DNA from: Nissabacter sp. SGAir0207
GTDB lineage: Bacteria > Pseudomonadota > Gammaproteobacteria > Enterobacterales > Enterobacteriaceae
Length of the DNA stretch: 64,000 nt
Assembly (NCBI RefSeq): GCF_005491205.1
Contig: NZ_CP028035.1
Location: 1,116,001-1,180,000 of the forward strand
Reading direction: 5' to 3'
Shown here: positions 1 through 9,080 of the stretch, one piece after another
Numbering within the stretch: the first letter of the stretch is position 1
Layout: every line of letters begins with the position of its first letter
The notes under the pieces: generated by a model
Told to the model about the DNA's origin: nothing
The model's input: only the letters and a program-made list of their open reading frames with translations
Database searches by the model: none
Program-made: the position numbers and the translations under genes

Positions 1-156
1 CCGTTCCTCCTGTGGATTGGCGTTATGGCGTGATCTCTGGCCGCCTTTTTGCGGGCCGTGAAGGTTATTCATCACCCCCGCATAATCGGCATGAAACCTG
101 CATGAAAAATCGGGTGAGTGCCGGGTCAGGCACCGACTATCATTTGAGGGTAATGT

Positions 157-936
157 ATGAAGAAATTGGTCAAAGTCCTTCCTCTGGTTCTGGCATTTGC
201 GACCGCCGGCAGCTTCGCCGCGGTGCCGAAAGATCTGCGTATCGGCACGGACCCCACCTATGCACCCTTTGAGTCCAAAAATGCCAATGGCCAGTTGGTC
301 GGCTTCGATATTGATTTAGCCAAGGAGCTGTGCAAGCGCATTGAGGCGAAGTGCACCTTCGTGGAGAGTGATTTCGACGCGCTGATCCCCTCGCTGAAAG
401 CGAAGAAAATTGATGCCATCATCTCGTCGCTCTCCATCACTGAGAAGCGCCAGAAAGAGATCGCCTTCACGGAGAAACTCTACGCCGCCAACGCCCGCCT
501 GATCGCCAAGAAAGGCTCGCCCATCCTGCCGACGCTGGAAGCCCTGCGCGGCAAGCGCGTGGGCGTGCTGCAAGGCTCGACCCAGGAGGCTTACGCCAAC
601 GCCATGTGGCAGCCGAAGGGCATCGACGTGGTGGCCTACCAGAATCAGGACTTGATCTACGCTGACCTGGACTCCGGCCGCATCGACGCCGCCTTCCAGG
701 ATGAAGTGGCGGGCAGCGAAGGCTTCCTGAAGCAGCCGGTGGGCAAGGATTACGCTTTTGCCGGCGAATCGGTGAAGGATGACACCTTCTTTGGCGTCGG
801 CACCGGCATGGGGCTGCGCAAGGCGGATACCGAACTGAAGGCCGCGCTCGACAAGGCGTTCGCCGAGATGCGTCAGGACGGCACCTACGACAAGTTTGCC
901 AAGCAGTACTTTGATTTCGACGTGTACGGCGGCTAA
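157..936 (+). CDS. hisJ: Histidine/basic amino acid ABC transporter, periplasmic binding protein
   Basis: Periplasmic receptor that delivers histidine (and probably lysine, arginine or ornithine) to the HisQMP membrane complex. The 259-residue product starts with a signal peptide ([21 protein letters not shown], cleavage near residue 22). The mature part shows the family 3 solute-binding pattern, including the [13 protein letters not shown] opening and the [14 protein letters not shown] helix. ATG 157 follows a GAGGG ribosome site. The gene leads the hisJQMP operon and is separated from hisQ by a strong hairpin, as in enteric bacteria. ArgT is a close paralogue and cannot be fully excluded, but the adjacency to hisQMP favours HisJ. 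A CATAAT hexamer near 81 is a possible -10 element; bases 1-156 show no gene I can support. Confidence 0.93.
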   Translation: MKKLVKVLPLVLAFATAGSFAAVPKDLRIGTDPTYAPFESKNANGQLVGFDIDLAKELCKRIEAKCTFVESDFDALIPSLKAKKIDAIISSLSITEKRQKEIAFTEKLYAANARLIAKKGSPILPTLEALRGKRVGVLQGSTQEAYANAMWQPKGIDVVAYQNQDLIYADLDSGRIDAAFQDEVAGSEGFLKQPVGKDYAFAGESVKDDTFFGVGTGMGLRKADTELKAALDKAFAEMRQDGTYDKFAKQYFDFDVYGG

Positions 937-952
937 TGGCCGCAGCCTTTCC

Positions 953-972
953 GCAGGGGCGTCCGCCCCTGC
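953..972 (+). promoter_or_regulatory. Intercistronic hairpin between hisJ and hisQ
   Basis: Perfect inverted repeat GCAGGGGCG/CGCCCCTGC around a two-base centre, in the 53-base hisJ-hisQ gap and with no T-run after it. In E. coli and Salmonella the same gap carries a REP hairpin thought to raise hisJ mRNA relative to the membrane genes. This hairpin sits in the equivalent place, so a 3' mRNA-stabilising role is inferred. Confidence 0.6.
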
Positions 973-989
973 CTAACTGAGATACCGCC

Positions 990-1676
990 ATGTTTGACGG
1001 CTATTCCCAATTGATTCTCCAGGGTGCCTGGGTAACGCTGGAGCTGGCGCTCTCCTCGGTGCTGCTGTCGGTGGTGATCGGGCTGGTGGGCGCGGGCGGC
1101 AAGCTTTCCCAAAGCCGCGTGCTGCGCGCCCTGTTCAACGGCTACACCACCCTGATCCGTGGCGTGCCGGATCTGGTGCTGATGCTGCTGATCTTCTACG
1201 GCCTGCAAATTGCCCTCAACAGCCTGACCGAGCTGCTGGGCGTCGGCCAGATTGACATTGACCCGCTGGCGGCGGGCATCATTACCCTTGGCTTCATCTA
1301 CGGGGCCTACTTCACCGAGACCTTCCGCGGCGCCTATATGGCGGTGCCGCGCGGCCAGATTGAGGCGGCGACCGCCTTTGGCTTCAGCGGCGCGCAGACT
1401 TTCCGCCGCATCCTGTTCCCGGCCATGATGCGTTTCGCGCTGCCGGGCATCGGCAACAACTGGCAGGTGATCCTGAAGGCCACCGCGCTGGTGTCACTGC
1501 TGGGGCTGAACGACGTGGTGAAGGCCACGCAACTGGCTGGCAAGGGCACCTACCAGCCCTTCTTCTTCGCGATGGTGGCGGGCGCGGTCTATCTGATTTT
1601 CACCACGCTCTCCAATGGCGTGCTGCTGTGGCTGACGCGGCGCTACTCGCTGGGCGTGAAGAGGGCTGAGCTATGA
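990..1676 (+). CDS. hisQ: Histidine ABC transporter permease HisQ
   Basis: Inner-membrane permease subunit, 228 residues with about five hydrophobic segments, that pairs with HisM to form the translocation path for histidine and basic amino acids. The cytoplasmic EAA loop that contacts the ATPase is visible around residues 125-150 (QIEAATAFGF...RRILFPAMM). Length and sequence match enteric HisQ. It overlaps hisM by four bases (ATGA), which indicates translational coupling. Confidence 0.95.
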   Translation: MFDGYSQLILQGAWVTLELALSSVLLSVVIGLVGAGGKLSQSRVLRALFNGYTTLIRGVPDLVLMLLIFYGLQIALNSLTELLGVGQIDIDPLAAGIITLGFIYGAYFTETFRGAYMAVPRGQIEAATAFGFSGAQTFRRILFPAMMRFALPGIGNNWQVILKATALVSLLGLNDVVKATQLAGKGTYQPFFFAMVAGAVYLIFTTLSNGVLLWLTRRYSLGVKRAEL

Positions 1677-2389
1677 TGGAGATCCTGCAACAGTATGGCA
1701 TGGCCCTGCTGTGGAGTGACGGCTACCGCTTTACCGGGCTGGCGATCACGTTGTGGCTGCTGGTCTCCTCGGTGGTGATGGGGGGGCTGCTGGCGATCCC
1801 GATGGCGGTGGGGCGGGTTTCGCCGCTGCGCTGGGTGCGGCTGCCGATCTGGTTCTACACCTACGTGTTCCGTGGCACGCCGCTCTATGTGCAGCTGCTG
1901 GTGTTCTACTCCGGCATGTACAGTCTGGAGATTGTGCGCGGCAGTGACTTCCTTAACGCTTTTTTCCGCAGCGGCCTGAACTGCACCGTGCTGGCGCTGA
2001 CGCTCAATACCTGCGCCTACACCACTGAAATCTTTGCCGGGGCGATCCGCGCGGTGCCGCATGGCGAGATTGAGGCGGCGAATGCCTACGGCTTTTCGCG
2101 CTTCAAGCTCTACCGCTGCATCATCTTGCCGTCGGCACTGCGCAGCGCGCTGCCCGCCTACAGCAACGAGGTGATCTTGATGCTGCACTCCACCGCGCTG
2201 GCCTTTACCGCCACGGTGCCAGATATCTTGAAGATCGCCCGCGACATCAACGCCGCCACCTACCAGCCGTTCTACGCGTTCGGCATTGCGGCGGTGATCT
2301 ATTTGCTGATCTCCTTTGTATTGATTGGCCTGTTCCGGCGGGCGGAACGGCGCTGGCTGGCGCACGTCCGGCCGGGCGGCTCACACTGA
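1673..2389 (+). CDS. hisM: Histidine ABC transporter permease HisM
   Basis: Second permease subunit of the histidine importer, 238 residues as in E. coli. The EAA loop reads GEIEAANAYGF...CIILPSAL in the second half, and strongly conserved stretches such as FRGTPLYVQLLVFYSGMY identify HisM rather than another polar amino acid permease. The start at 1673 gives MMEIL, which aligns with the MIEIL start of E. coli HisM, and overlaps the hisQ stop. It lies 15 bases before hisP in the same operon. Confidence 0.95.
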   Translation: MMEILQQYGMALLWSDGYRFTGLAITLWLLVSSVVMGGLLAIPMAVGRVSPLRWVRLPIWFYTYVFRGTPLYVQLLVFYSGMYSLEIVRGSDFLNAFFRSGLNCTVLALTLNTCAYTTEIFAGAIRAVPHGEIEAANAYGFSRFKLYRCIILPSALRSALPAYSNEVILMLHSTALAFTATVPDILKIARDINAATYQPFYAFGIAAVIYLLISFVLIGLFRRAERRWLAHVRPGGSH

Positions 2390-2404
2390 TTTGGAATGTA
2401 GACC

Positions 2405-3178
2405 ATGCCTGAAAACAAGTTGGCGGTGACCGAACTGCACAAACGCTACGGCGACCACGAGGTGCTGAAGGGGGTGTCGCTGCACGCCGATGCTGGCGAC
2501 GTGATCACCATCATTGGCTCCTCCGGCTCCGGCAAGAGCACCTTCCTGCGCTGCATCAACTTCCTCGAAAAGCCGAGTGAAGGCTCAATCAGCGTCAATA
2601 ACCAGCCGATCCGCATGGTGCGCGACAAAGATGGCCAGCTCAAGGTATTCGACAAAAAGGAGTTGCAGCTGCTGCGCACCAAACTGACGATGGTATTCCA
2701 GCACTTCAACCTCTGGAGCCACATGACGGTGCTGGAGAACGTGATGGAAGCGCCGATCCAGGTGCTTGGGCTGGGCAAGGCGGAGGCGCGCGAGCGGGCG
2801 ATCCGCTACCTCGACAAGGTGGGCATCGATGAGCGCGCCCGCGCCAAATATCCGATCAACCTCTCCGGCGGCCAGCAGCAGCGCGTCTCCATCGCCCGTG
2901 CGCTGGCGATGGAGCCGGACGTATTGCTGTTTGACGAGCCGACCTCAGCACTTGACCCGGAGCTGGTGGGCGAGGTGCTGCGCATCATGCAGAAGCTGGC
3001 GGAGGAGGGCAAAACCATGGTGGTGGTGACCCACGAGATGGAGTTTGCCCGCCACGTCTCCAGCCAGGTGATCTTCCTGCACCAAGGGCTGATTGAGGAG
3101 CAGGGGCCGCCGGAGGAGCTGTTCGGCAACCCCAAAAGCGCCCGGCTGCGCCAGTTCCTCTCCGGCGCGCTTAAATAG
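2405..3178 (+). CDS. hisP: Histidine ABC transporter ATP-binding protein
   Basis: Cytoplasmic ATPase that powers HisQM, 257 residues. Walker A is GSSGSGKST at residues 38-46. The ABC signature is [15 protein letters not shown], Walker B is VLLFDEP followed by the TSALD loop, and the switch histidine lies in VVVTHEM. It has the HisP-type insertion after Walker A ([19 protein letters not shown]). Last gene of hisJQMP; its 3' end overlaps the convergent pepT stop by eight bases and there is no terminator in between. Confidence 0.96.
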   Translation: MPENKLAVTELHKRYGDHEVLKGVSLHADAGDVITIIGSSGSGKSTFLRCINFLEKPSEGSISVNNQPIRMVRDKDGQLKVFDKKELQLLRTKLTMVFQHFNLWSHMTVLENVMEAPIQVLGLGKAEARERAIRYLDKVGIDERARAKYPINLSGGQQQRVSIARALAMEPDVLLFDEPTSALDPELVGEVLRIMQKLAEEGKTMVVVTHEMEFARHVSSQVIFLHQGLIEEQGPPEELFGNPKSARLRQFLSGALK

Positions 3179-4403
3179 CCGCCGCCTGCCGGCAGATGGC
3201 CAGCGTCAGTTCATAGGACTTCACAAAAGCGCTGAGGGGCAGGAACTCAAAGCGTGAGTGGAAGTTGTGCGCGCCGGTGAAGTAGTTGGGGGTGAGCAGA
3301 CCGCGCGCGGAGAGTGCTGCGCCGTCGGTGCCGCCGCGCATCGGGATCACCTTCGGCTCGACGCCGATCTCGGTCATGGCGCTGAAGATCAGGTCAATCG
3401 CCCGGCGATCGCCGTGGATGGCGTCAGCGATGTTGCGGTAGACGTCGGTGATCTTGAACTCCACCCTGGCGCGCGGGTAGCGGCGGGCGATGATCTCCGC
3501 CACCTCGCCGATGCGCTGCTTGCGTGCCAGGAAGCGCTGGCTGTCGAAGTCACGGATCGCCACCGTCAGGGTGGCGACGCTGGCGTTGGCGCTCATCTCC
3601 TGGAACCAGGTGTAGCCCTCGCGGCCTTCGGTGTGCTCCGGCGTCTCCTGGCGGTCAAAGTGGCTGATGTAGTCGTGGGCCATCAGCAGCGGGTTCACCA
3701 GCACGCCCTTGGCAGACATCGGGTGCGCCGGGATGCCGGTGAAGCGCAGCTCCACGCCCGCGGCGTTGAAGTTCTCATACACCACTTCGCCCTGCTCGCA
3801 GCAGTCGATGGTGTAGGCGAAATCGACCTCAAAGCGCGCCAGATCGAGCGCCTTGGCGCCGCGCAGGCCGATCTCCTCGTCGGGCACGAAGGCCACCACG
3901 ATGTCGCCGTGCGGCGTCTCCGGCGTCAGGTTGGCCAGCAGCGTCATCACCACCGCCATCGCCGCCTTGTTGTCGGCGCCCAGCACGCTGGTGCCGTCGC
4001 TGAAAATAATCGGCTGGCCACGGTAGGCGTCAATCTCCGGGTGGTCATTGACCCGTAGCCAGATGTCCCGCTCGGCGTTCAGGCAGAGGTCATCGCCCTC
4101 AAAGGTGAGGATCTGCGGACGGATCACCGGCGACAAACCGACGTCTACTGTATCGAGGTGGGTAATGAACCCGATGCGCGGCGCGCCCGGCTGGTTGCCC
4201 GGCTTCACCGCCGTGACGGTGGCGTGCTCATCGACCATGACCTGTTGCAGGCCCAGCTGGCGCAACTCGTCCGCGACCAGTGCCGCCAGCTGCTGCTGGC
4301 CGGGGGTGCTCGGCAGGGTAGTGGCCGCGGCGTCACTCTGGCTGGGGATAGCCAGATAGCGGAAGAAACGGTCGGTAAGCTGGTCGGCAATCGCGTTGTG
4401 CAT
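3171..4403 (-). CDS. pepT: Peptidase T (tripeptide aminopeptidase)
   Basis: Cytoplasmic M20-family zinc aminopeptidase that removes the N-terminal residue from tripeptides; 410 residues, the usual length. Visible metal-site motifs are THLDT (His82, Asp84), LGADNKA (Asp144) and the PDEEIG pair Glu176/Glu177. The C-terminal [11 protein letters not shown] histidine motif is also present. In E. coli pepT lies elsewhere, so its place between hisP and yfcH is lineage-specific. It converges on hisP with an eight-base overlap of coding ends. Confidence 0.95.
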   Translation of the reverse strand: MHNAIADQLTDRFFRYLAIPSQSDAAATTLPSTPGQQQLAALVADELRQLGLQQVMVDEHATVTAVKPGNQPGAPRIGFITHLDTVDVGLSPVIRPQILTFEGDDLCLNAERDIWLRVNDHPEIDAYRGQPIIFSDGTSVLGADNKAAMAVVMTLLANLTPETPHGDIVVAFVPDEEIGLRGAKALDLARFEVDFAYTIDCCEQGEVVYENFNAAGVELRFTGIPAHPMSAKGVLVNPLLMAHDYISHFDRQETPEHTEGREGYTWFQEMSANASVATLTVAIRDFDSQRFLARKQRIGEVAEIIARRYPRARVEFKITDVYRNIADAIHGDRRAIDLIFSAMTEIGVEPKVIPMRGGTDGAALSARGLLTPNYFTGAHNFHSRFEFLPLSAFVKSYELTLAICRQAAAI

Positions 4404-4517
4404 GGGGGTTCCCTGTGAAGTGTCGGTCAGTGGTGGGGCGGTGAACAGCGGCCGCCCTGCGAGAGTCTACACTGACCGCGCCCAACGGAGAAATTCCACC
4501 GGCGCGCAGGGAGAAGA

Positions 4518-5417
4518 TCAGCGGCGCGCCAGCACGTTTTTCAGCGCGGGTTCCAGCTCGCCATAATGGAAGTGGAAACCGGCGGCCTCCAGCCGGCTGG
4601 GAATGGCGCGCTGGCCGGTCAGCACCAGCACCGCCGCCTCGCCCATCAGCAGCCGCACCATAAAGGCCGGCACGCGCAGGAAGGCCGGGCGGTGCAGCAC
4701 ATCCGCCAGCGTGGCGCTGAATTTGTCATTGTGCACCGGGTAGGGCGCGACCATGTTAAACGGCCCGCGCAACTCAGCGTGGTGGAGCAGGAACAGGATG
4801 GCGGAGACCATGTCATCGATATGGATCCACGGCAGGTACTGGCGGCCATTGCCAAAGGGGCCACCCAGCCCCAGCCGGAACGGCGGCAGCATCTTCTCCA
4901 GCGCGCCGCCGTGCGGGGCCAGCACCATGCCGGTACGTAGCAGGCAGACGCGGGTCTTGCCGCTGTCCACCGCCTGCGCCAGCTGCTCCCAGCGGGCGCA
5001 GAGCCGGTGGGTGAACTCGTCGTGCGGTGTCTCCTCCTCGGTGACCACCGCTTCGCCCTGATCGCCATAGTAACCGGTGGCGGAGCCGGAGATGAAAATG
5101 GCTGGCGGCGCGCTGCTGGCACGGATCAACGTGGCCAACCGCTCAGTAAGCTGCCAGCGGCTGTCACACAGGCGGCGCTTCTGCGCCTCGCTCCAGCGCC
5201 GGTCGGCGATCGGCTCGCCAGCCAGGTTGATTACGGCGTCGATGCCATCCAGCGTCGGCTGGCCGTCGAGCGACGCCCAGTAGGTGACGCCCTCGCCCAA
5301 CAGGCTGCGGGCGCGCGCAACATTGCGCGTCACTACCGTCACCTGGTGGCGGGCCTGGAGTTGCGCGGTCAGGTGGCGGCCAATCAGGCCGGTTGCGCCG
5401 GTAATGAGCACTCGCAT
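4518..5417 (-). CDS. yfcH: NAD-dependent epimerase-like protein YfcH
   Basis: 299-residue short-chain dehydrogenase/epimerase-like protein of the YfcH/SulA-like (TIGR01777-type) family. The N-terminal Rossmann nucleotide-binding motif is [10 protein letters not shown] at residues 7-16. The family hallmarks [11 protein letters not shown] and [14 protein letters not shown] follow in the middle. The C-terminal part matches the DUF1731-like end ([14 protein letters not shown]). No reaction has been firmly assigned to this family. It keeps its conserved neighbourhood near hisP and yfcG. Confidence 0.88.
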   Translation of the reverse strand: MRVLITGATGLIGRHLTAQLQARHQVTVVTRNVARARSLLGEGVTYWASLDGQPTLDGIDAVINLAGEPIADRRWSEAQKRRLCDSRWQLTERLATLIRASSAPPAIFISGSATGYYGDQGEAVVTEEETPHDEFTHRLCARWEQLAQAVDSGKTRVCLLRTGMVLAPHGGALEKMLPPFRLGLGGPFGNGRQYLPWIHIDDMVSAILFLLHHAELRGPFNMVAPYPVHNDKFSATLADVLHRPAFLRVPAFMVRLLMGEAAVLVLTGQRAIPSRLEAAGFHFHYGELEPALKNVLARR

Positions 5418-5553
5418 GGTGGGCTTCCTGTGGGATGTGGGCTTTTCTCAAGCATAGGCCATCCGACGCCGGGAGCGTAGGCAGGAGGCGGTGATTTTCA
5501 CTGGAATCAAGGCGGTGGGGGGAGAGCGGCCCCCGCGCGGGGGCCGCGGGCGG

Positions 5554-6180
5554 TCACTTCTCCGCCAGCTTATAGGCCTTGATGGTGGCCGGTCGCAGGT
5601 TGATGCGCTCAAACCAGTTGCGCACCGCCGGGAACTGCGCCAGATCGATGCGCTGGCGCTCGTGGGAAACCACCCACGGGAAGGTGGCGATGTCCGCGAT
5701 GCTGTAGTGGTCGCCAGCCAGCCACGGCTTCTTCTCCAACTGGGTATTCAGCACGCCATACAGGCGGCGGGTTTCGTTCTGGTAACGCTCAATCGCATAG
5801 GGCACCGGCTGCGGCGCGTAATGGGTGAAGTGGTGGTTCTGGCCGAGCATCGGCCCAAAACCGCCCACCTGCCAGAACAGCCACTGGAGCGTGGCGCTGC
5901 GCTCGCGCAGCTCCTGACTCAGCAGCTTGCCGCTCTTCTCCGCCAAATAGAGCAGGATGGCGCCGGACTCAAACACGCTGACCGGCAGGCCGCCGTCCAC
6001 CGGCTGGTGGTCAACGATGGCCGGGATCTTGTTGTTCGGCGAGATGGCGAGAAAGGCAGGGTTAAATTGATCACCGGCACTGATGTCAATCGGATGGAGT
6101 CGGTAGGGCATCCCCGCTTCTTCCAGAAAGAGGGTGATTTTATGTCCGTTCGGGGTGGGTGCGTAATACAGGTCAATCAT
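5554..6180 (-). CDS. yfcG: GST-family disulfide-bond oxidoreductase YfcG
   Basis: 208-residue glutathione transferase-fold protein. The E. coli homologue acts as a glutathione-dependent disulfide-bond reductase rather than a classic transferase. An N-terminal thioredoxin-like domain (MIDLYYAPTPNGHKITLFLEE, with Thr9 and Asn11 at the glutathione site) is followed by an all-helical domain containing LQWLFWQVGGFGPMLGQNHH. The start at 6180 is chosen because it gives the E. coli N-terminus and has an AGGAGG-like ribosome site just upstream; a longer open frame to 6435 has no support. Confidence 0.92.
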   Translation of the reverse strand: MIDLYYAPTPNGHKITLFLEEAGMPYRLHPIDISAGDQFNPAFLAISPNNKIPAIVDHQPVDGGLPVSVFESGAILLYLAEKSGKLLSQELRERSATLQWLFWQVGGFGPMLGQNHHFTHYAPQPVPYAIERYQNETRRLYGVLNTQLEKKPWLAGDHYSIADIATFPWVVSHERQRIDLAQFPAVRNWFERINLRPATIKAYKLAEK

Positions 6181-6592
6181 AGTGCCTCCTGCGTTGGGTG
6201 ATCTGTAAGTCATTACACGGACGGGCATACGGCGCCGGCCCGCCATCCAAACTACCGGGCTAGGATAACAGCTAAGAATAGCAGGCAATGCGGGAATAAT
6301 CCGGCTTTGCCAGCGCCCAGCGGACGACGCCGCGCTTGATGAAGGCAGGGCGTGGCGGATAAACTCCCTCGGCCAGGGCCACCGCCCGGCAGGCGAGGGA
6401 TTTTGGCACCCGGTCACCCTAATGTACCGGTGCATTGTCCGCTTGCGTGGGAGAGAGCGGGTGGTCTATGGTCATAGTCACCCTTCTGCCATTTGTTTCA
6501 GAACGCCGCGCCAACGTGGTTGGCCGCTGTCAGTGCAAAACATAATAACCCTAACCGCGCGGATCTCGCGCCCAGAAAGAAGGTTTCAGAGG
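6181..6592. other. Divergent gap between yfcG and yfcD
   Basis: 412 bases between two divergently read genes. E. coli has folX, yfcE and yfcF in this neighbourhood; none of them is recognisable here in any frame. The interval presumably holds both promoters. I see an AT-rich patch near 6540-6555 ahead of yfcD but no convincing operator, hairpin or small gene. Confidence 0.5.
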
Positions 6593-7195
6593 ATGGATCA
6601 AGGTCAGACCGCAGACACTGAAGAGTGGGTGGACATCGTTAACGAGCAGAATGAAGTGATTGCTCAGTCCAGTCGTCAACAGATGCGCGCGCAACGGCTG
6701 CGCCATCGTGCCACCTATATCGTGGTGCATGATGGGATGGGCAAAATTCTGGTACAGCGCCGCACTGACAGCAAAGACTACTTCCCTGGCTGGCTGGATG
6801 CCACCGCCGGTGGGGTGGTGCAGCGCGGCGAGAATGTGCTCGACTCCGCCCGCCGTGAGGCGGAGGAGGAGCTGGGCATTGCCGGGGTGCCGTTCGCCGA
6901 GCATGGGATGTTCTATTTTGAGGATGAGCACTGCCGCGTCTGGGGCGGGCTGTTTAGCTGCGTCTCCCACGGGCCGTTCGCCTTGCAGGAGTCCGAGGTG
7001 GCAGAGGTGAACTGGATGCTGCCGGAGGAGATCACCGCGCGCTGTGACGAGTTCACGCCAGATTCACTGAAGGCGCTGTCACTCTGGCTGAGCCGTAACA
7101 ACCAGCAGGAGTATGGGCGGCCACTGGTGCGCGAGGAGACACGGCGCACCAATGATGCCGCCGCCGCGGGCAGTGACGACGCCCCCGCCGCCTGA
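6593..7195 (+). CDS. yfcD: Nudix hydrolase YfcD
   Basis: 200-residue Nudix hydrolase of unknown physiological substrate, distantly like isopentenyl-diphosphate isomerase. The complete Nudix box lies at residues 74-96: GVVQRGE, then seven residues, then REAEEELGI, fitting G-x5-E-x7-RE-x2-EE-x-G. The ATG at 6593 is chosen because the protein then matches the enteric family ([12 protein letters not shown] near the N-terminus) and an AAGAAGG site lies nine bases upstream. The last 25 residues are Ala/Asp-rich and go beyond the family core. Confidence 0.88.
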   Translation: MDQGQTADTEEWVDIVNEQNEVIAQSSRQQMRAQRLRHRATYIVVHDGMGKILVQRRTDSKDYFPGWLDATAGGVVQRGENVLDSARREAEEELGIAGVPFAEHGMFYFEDEHCRVWGGLFSCVSHGPFALQESEVAEVNWMLPEEITARCDEFTPDSLKALSLWLSRNNQQEYGRPLVREETRRTNDAAAAGSDDAPAA

Positions 7196-7211
7196 CGCCA
7201 CGCCCTACCTG

Positions 7212-7239
7212 AAAACGCCGGCCCCGAGCCGGCGTTTTT
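7212..7239. terminator. Bidirectional terminator between yfcD and the LacI-type gene
   Basis: An 11-bp perfect stem AAAACGCCGGC/GCCGGCGTTTT with a CCCGA loop ends in a T-run on the plus strand and has an A-run on the other side. It can serve both yfcD and the converging repressor gene. Confidence 0.88.
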
Positions 7240-7240
7240 G

Positions 7241-8260
7241 TCAGCAGCTGTCGCGTCGGCAGAGGGTGGAGGGGAGCGGCTCCCCCGGTTGCCAGCGTTC
7301 GCCATTCAAGCGCGCCAGCAGCGCGCTGCCCGCCTGTATGCCAATCTCCCGGTGCGGCACCGTCATGGTGGTCAGCGGTGGCTGGCAGACCCGGCTGAAC
7401 TCACTGTTGCCAAAGCCCACCACCGCCAGATGATCCGGCACGCGGATATGACGGCGCTGGCACTCGTAGAGCGCGCCGCAGGCCAGCTCATCAGAGGCGC
7501 ACACCAGCGCATCCAGTTCCGGCCACGCCAGCAGGAACTCTGGCAGTTGCTGCGCGCCGGTGGTGAAGCTGGCTGGCTGGGCGGCGTTGATCACCCGGTG
7601 CGGCGACATATGGTTGCGCAGCAGCGCATTGTGCCAGCCCTGAAGATGTTGCTGGAAAATCCACTGCTCCTGATTGGCGCACAGCAAGCCAATGTGCTGA
7701 TAACCATCAGTAATCAGCGTCTGCGTGAGTTGGTACATGGCGGCGACGTAATCGATGCCAATATTGATGTCGAGGGGATCGGCGCGCAGCGCGCCAATCT
7801 CCACCACCGGGATGGCGGCCGCCGCCAGCGCCTGCCGGGTGGCGGCGGTGTGCTCAACGCTAAGCAGCACCGCCGCCGCCAGATTGTAGGAGAGCAGCGT
7901 CTCCAGCAGTTGCTGCTCCCGCTCCAGCATATGTTGCGACTCGGCCAGCATGATCTGGTAACCCGCCGGTTGCAGCACCCGTTGCAGGCCAGCGAACATC
8001 TCCGCGCAGCCGGACTCCGACAGGCTCGGCACCACCATCGCCACCGTGTAGGAGGAGGCTGACGCCAGCGAACTGGCCGCCAGGTTGGGCAAGTAGCCCA
8101 ATTCGCTCACCGCCGCCTCAATCTTCTCGCGCAGCTTGTCCGAAACCTGATCTGGCGTGCGTAGCGCCCGCGAAACCGTCATGGTGCCTACGCCCGCCAG
8201 CTGGGCCACATCGGCCAGCGTGACCCTTCCCGTGCTGCGTCGTTTCTTACCGATCGACAT
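7241..8260 (-). CDS. LacI-family transcriptional repressor of the adjacent PTS/transketolase operon
   Basis: 339-residue LacI/GntR-gluconate-type regulator. The helix-turn-helix and hinge helix occupy about residues 13-60 (VTLADVAQLAGVGTMTVSRAL, then LGYLPN). A periplasmic-binding-protein-like effector domain follows (VAMVVPSLSESGCAEMFAGL, ALVCASDELACGAL). It is transcribed away from the PTS operon. The gap between them contains two palindromes centred on AGCGCT, the even-symmetric type LacI proteins bind, so autoregulation and control of the PTS operon are inferred. The effector is unknown but is probably the PTS sugar phosphate or a derivative. Confidence 0.88.
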   Translation of the reverse strand: MSIGKKRRSTGRVTLADVAQLAGVGTMTVSRALRTPDQVSDKLREKIEAAVSELGYLPNLAASSLASASSYTVAMVVPSLSESGCAEMFAGLQRVLQPAGYQIMLAESQHMLEREQQLLETLLSYNLAAAVLLSVEHTAATRQALAAAAIPVVEIGALRADPLDINIGIDYVAAMYQLTQTLITDGYQHIGLLCANQEQWIFQQHLQGWHNALLRNHMSPHRVINAAQPASFTTGAQQLPEFLLAWPELDALVCASDELACGALYECQRRHIRVPDHLAVVGFGNSEFSRVCQPPLTTMTVPHREIGIQAGSALLARLNGERWQPGEPLPSTLCRRDSC

Positions 8261-8410
8261 GTGTAATCCTGACTGACACGCGCGTCATGCGCGAAAACAT
8301 CCCCTGCCGGGACGCCCGCCCCGGCACCTGCTCACTTCGCCCATTCTACCCGCCCCAACCGGCCACATCGATAAAAATAGGTCAGCCACGGGCATCAGGC
8401 TGGCCGCCTT

Positions 8411-8424
8411 TGATAGCGCTATCA
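8411..8424. promoter_or_regulatory. Putative LacI-family operator O1
   Basis: Perfect 14-base palindrome TGATAGCGCTATCA in the gap between the divergent repressor and the PTS operon. It has the central CG/GC symmetry typical of LacI/GntR-family operators. Binding by the neighbouring repressor is inferred from position and symmetry. Confidence 0.7.
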
Positions 8425-8446
8425 CAAAACCGTGTGTTGCTGTTTT

Positions 8447-8458
8447 GGTAGCGCTATC
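8447..8458. promoter_or_regulatory. Putative LacI-family operator O2
   Basis: Second copy of the operator core, GGTAGCGCTATC, with the same AGCGCT centre as O1. The two centres are 35 bp apart. It is less symmetric at its outer positions, so it may be the weaker site. Confidence 0.62.
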
Positions 8459-8460
8459 TT

Positions 8461-8476
8461 TGTGGGCGTTATCACA
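8461..8476 (+). promoter_or_regulatory. Putative CRP site and PTS operon promoter
   Basis: TGTGG-N6-TCACA matches nine of the ten CRP core bases. A TAAAGT hexamer at 8498-8503 is a plausible -10 element. If it is used, the start would fall near 8510 and the CRP centre near -41.5, the class II activation geometry. This fits catabolite control of a sugar PTS. Prediction only. Confidence 0.5.
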
Positions 8477-8557
8477 GTGGTGCGCGGAACCCTTGATTAA
8501 AGTTTACCCATTCCCGGCCGCGTTGGCCCTGACCGTACCGTTCAACAAGGAGGGCAC

Positions 8558-9001
8558 ATGTTAAACCAGTGGCTGACCGACGATCGTCTCCACTATTGCC
8601 GCGAGGTGGCAGACTGGCAGGAGGCCGTGCGCCTGAGTGCCCGGCCACTGCTGCAACAGGGAATCATTACCCCGGCCTATGTGGAGGCCATTTTTCGCCA
8701 GCACCAGACCCTTGGCCCCTATTTTGTGCTGGCACCCGGCCTGGCGATGCCCCATGCCCGGCCAGAGGAGGGTGCGACCGGGCTGGGGCTGTCGCTGCTC
8801 AAGCTGGGAAAGGGCGTCTGTTTCCACTCGGCCGACAACGACCCGGTGTCAGTGGTGGTGATGCTGGCCGCACCGGATGGCCATCGCCATCTGGAATTAC
8901 TGTCGCAGCTGGCCGAACTGTTTTCCGATGACACCGCCATGCAGGAGTTATTTCATGCCCAGACCACCCAGCAGATAAGCACCGTTATTTCCCGTTTCTG
9001 A
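8558..9001 (+). CDS. PTS EIIA component, mannitol/fructose-ascorbate type
   Basis: 147-residue cytoplasmic EIIA protein that takes phosphate from HPr and passes it to EIIB. The likely phosphorylated histidine is His66 in the motif YFVLAPGLAMPHARPEEG, which closely resembles the ascorbate enzyme UlaC. ATG 8558 follows an AAGGAGG site. First gene of a five-gene operon with EIIB, EIIC and two transketolase halves. The substrate need not be ascorbate, because the other ula catabolic genes (lactonase, decarboxylase, epimerases) are absent. Confidence 0.9.
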   Translation: MLNQWLTDDRLHYCREVADWQEAVRLSARPLLQQGIITPAYVEAIFRQHQTLGPYFVLAPGLAMPHARPEEGATGLGLSLLKLGKGVCFHSADNDPVSVVVMLAAPDGHRHLELLSQLAELFSDDTAMQELFHAQTTQQISTVISRF

Positions 9002-9080
9002 TCTTCTTCGTAATGACAATCAAGCCCCGATCATCCGGGGCAGGGCTTCCCTACGCGTTAATTTGAACAAGGCGGACAAG

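Noticed and set aside
5554..6435. 293-residue form of YfcG
   Set aside because: The extra 85 N-terminal residues have no similarity to the family, while the internal ATG at 6180 has a ribosome site and the conserved N-terminus.
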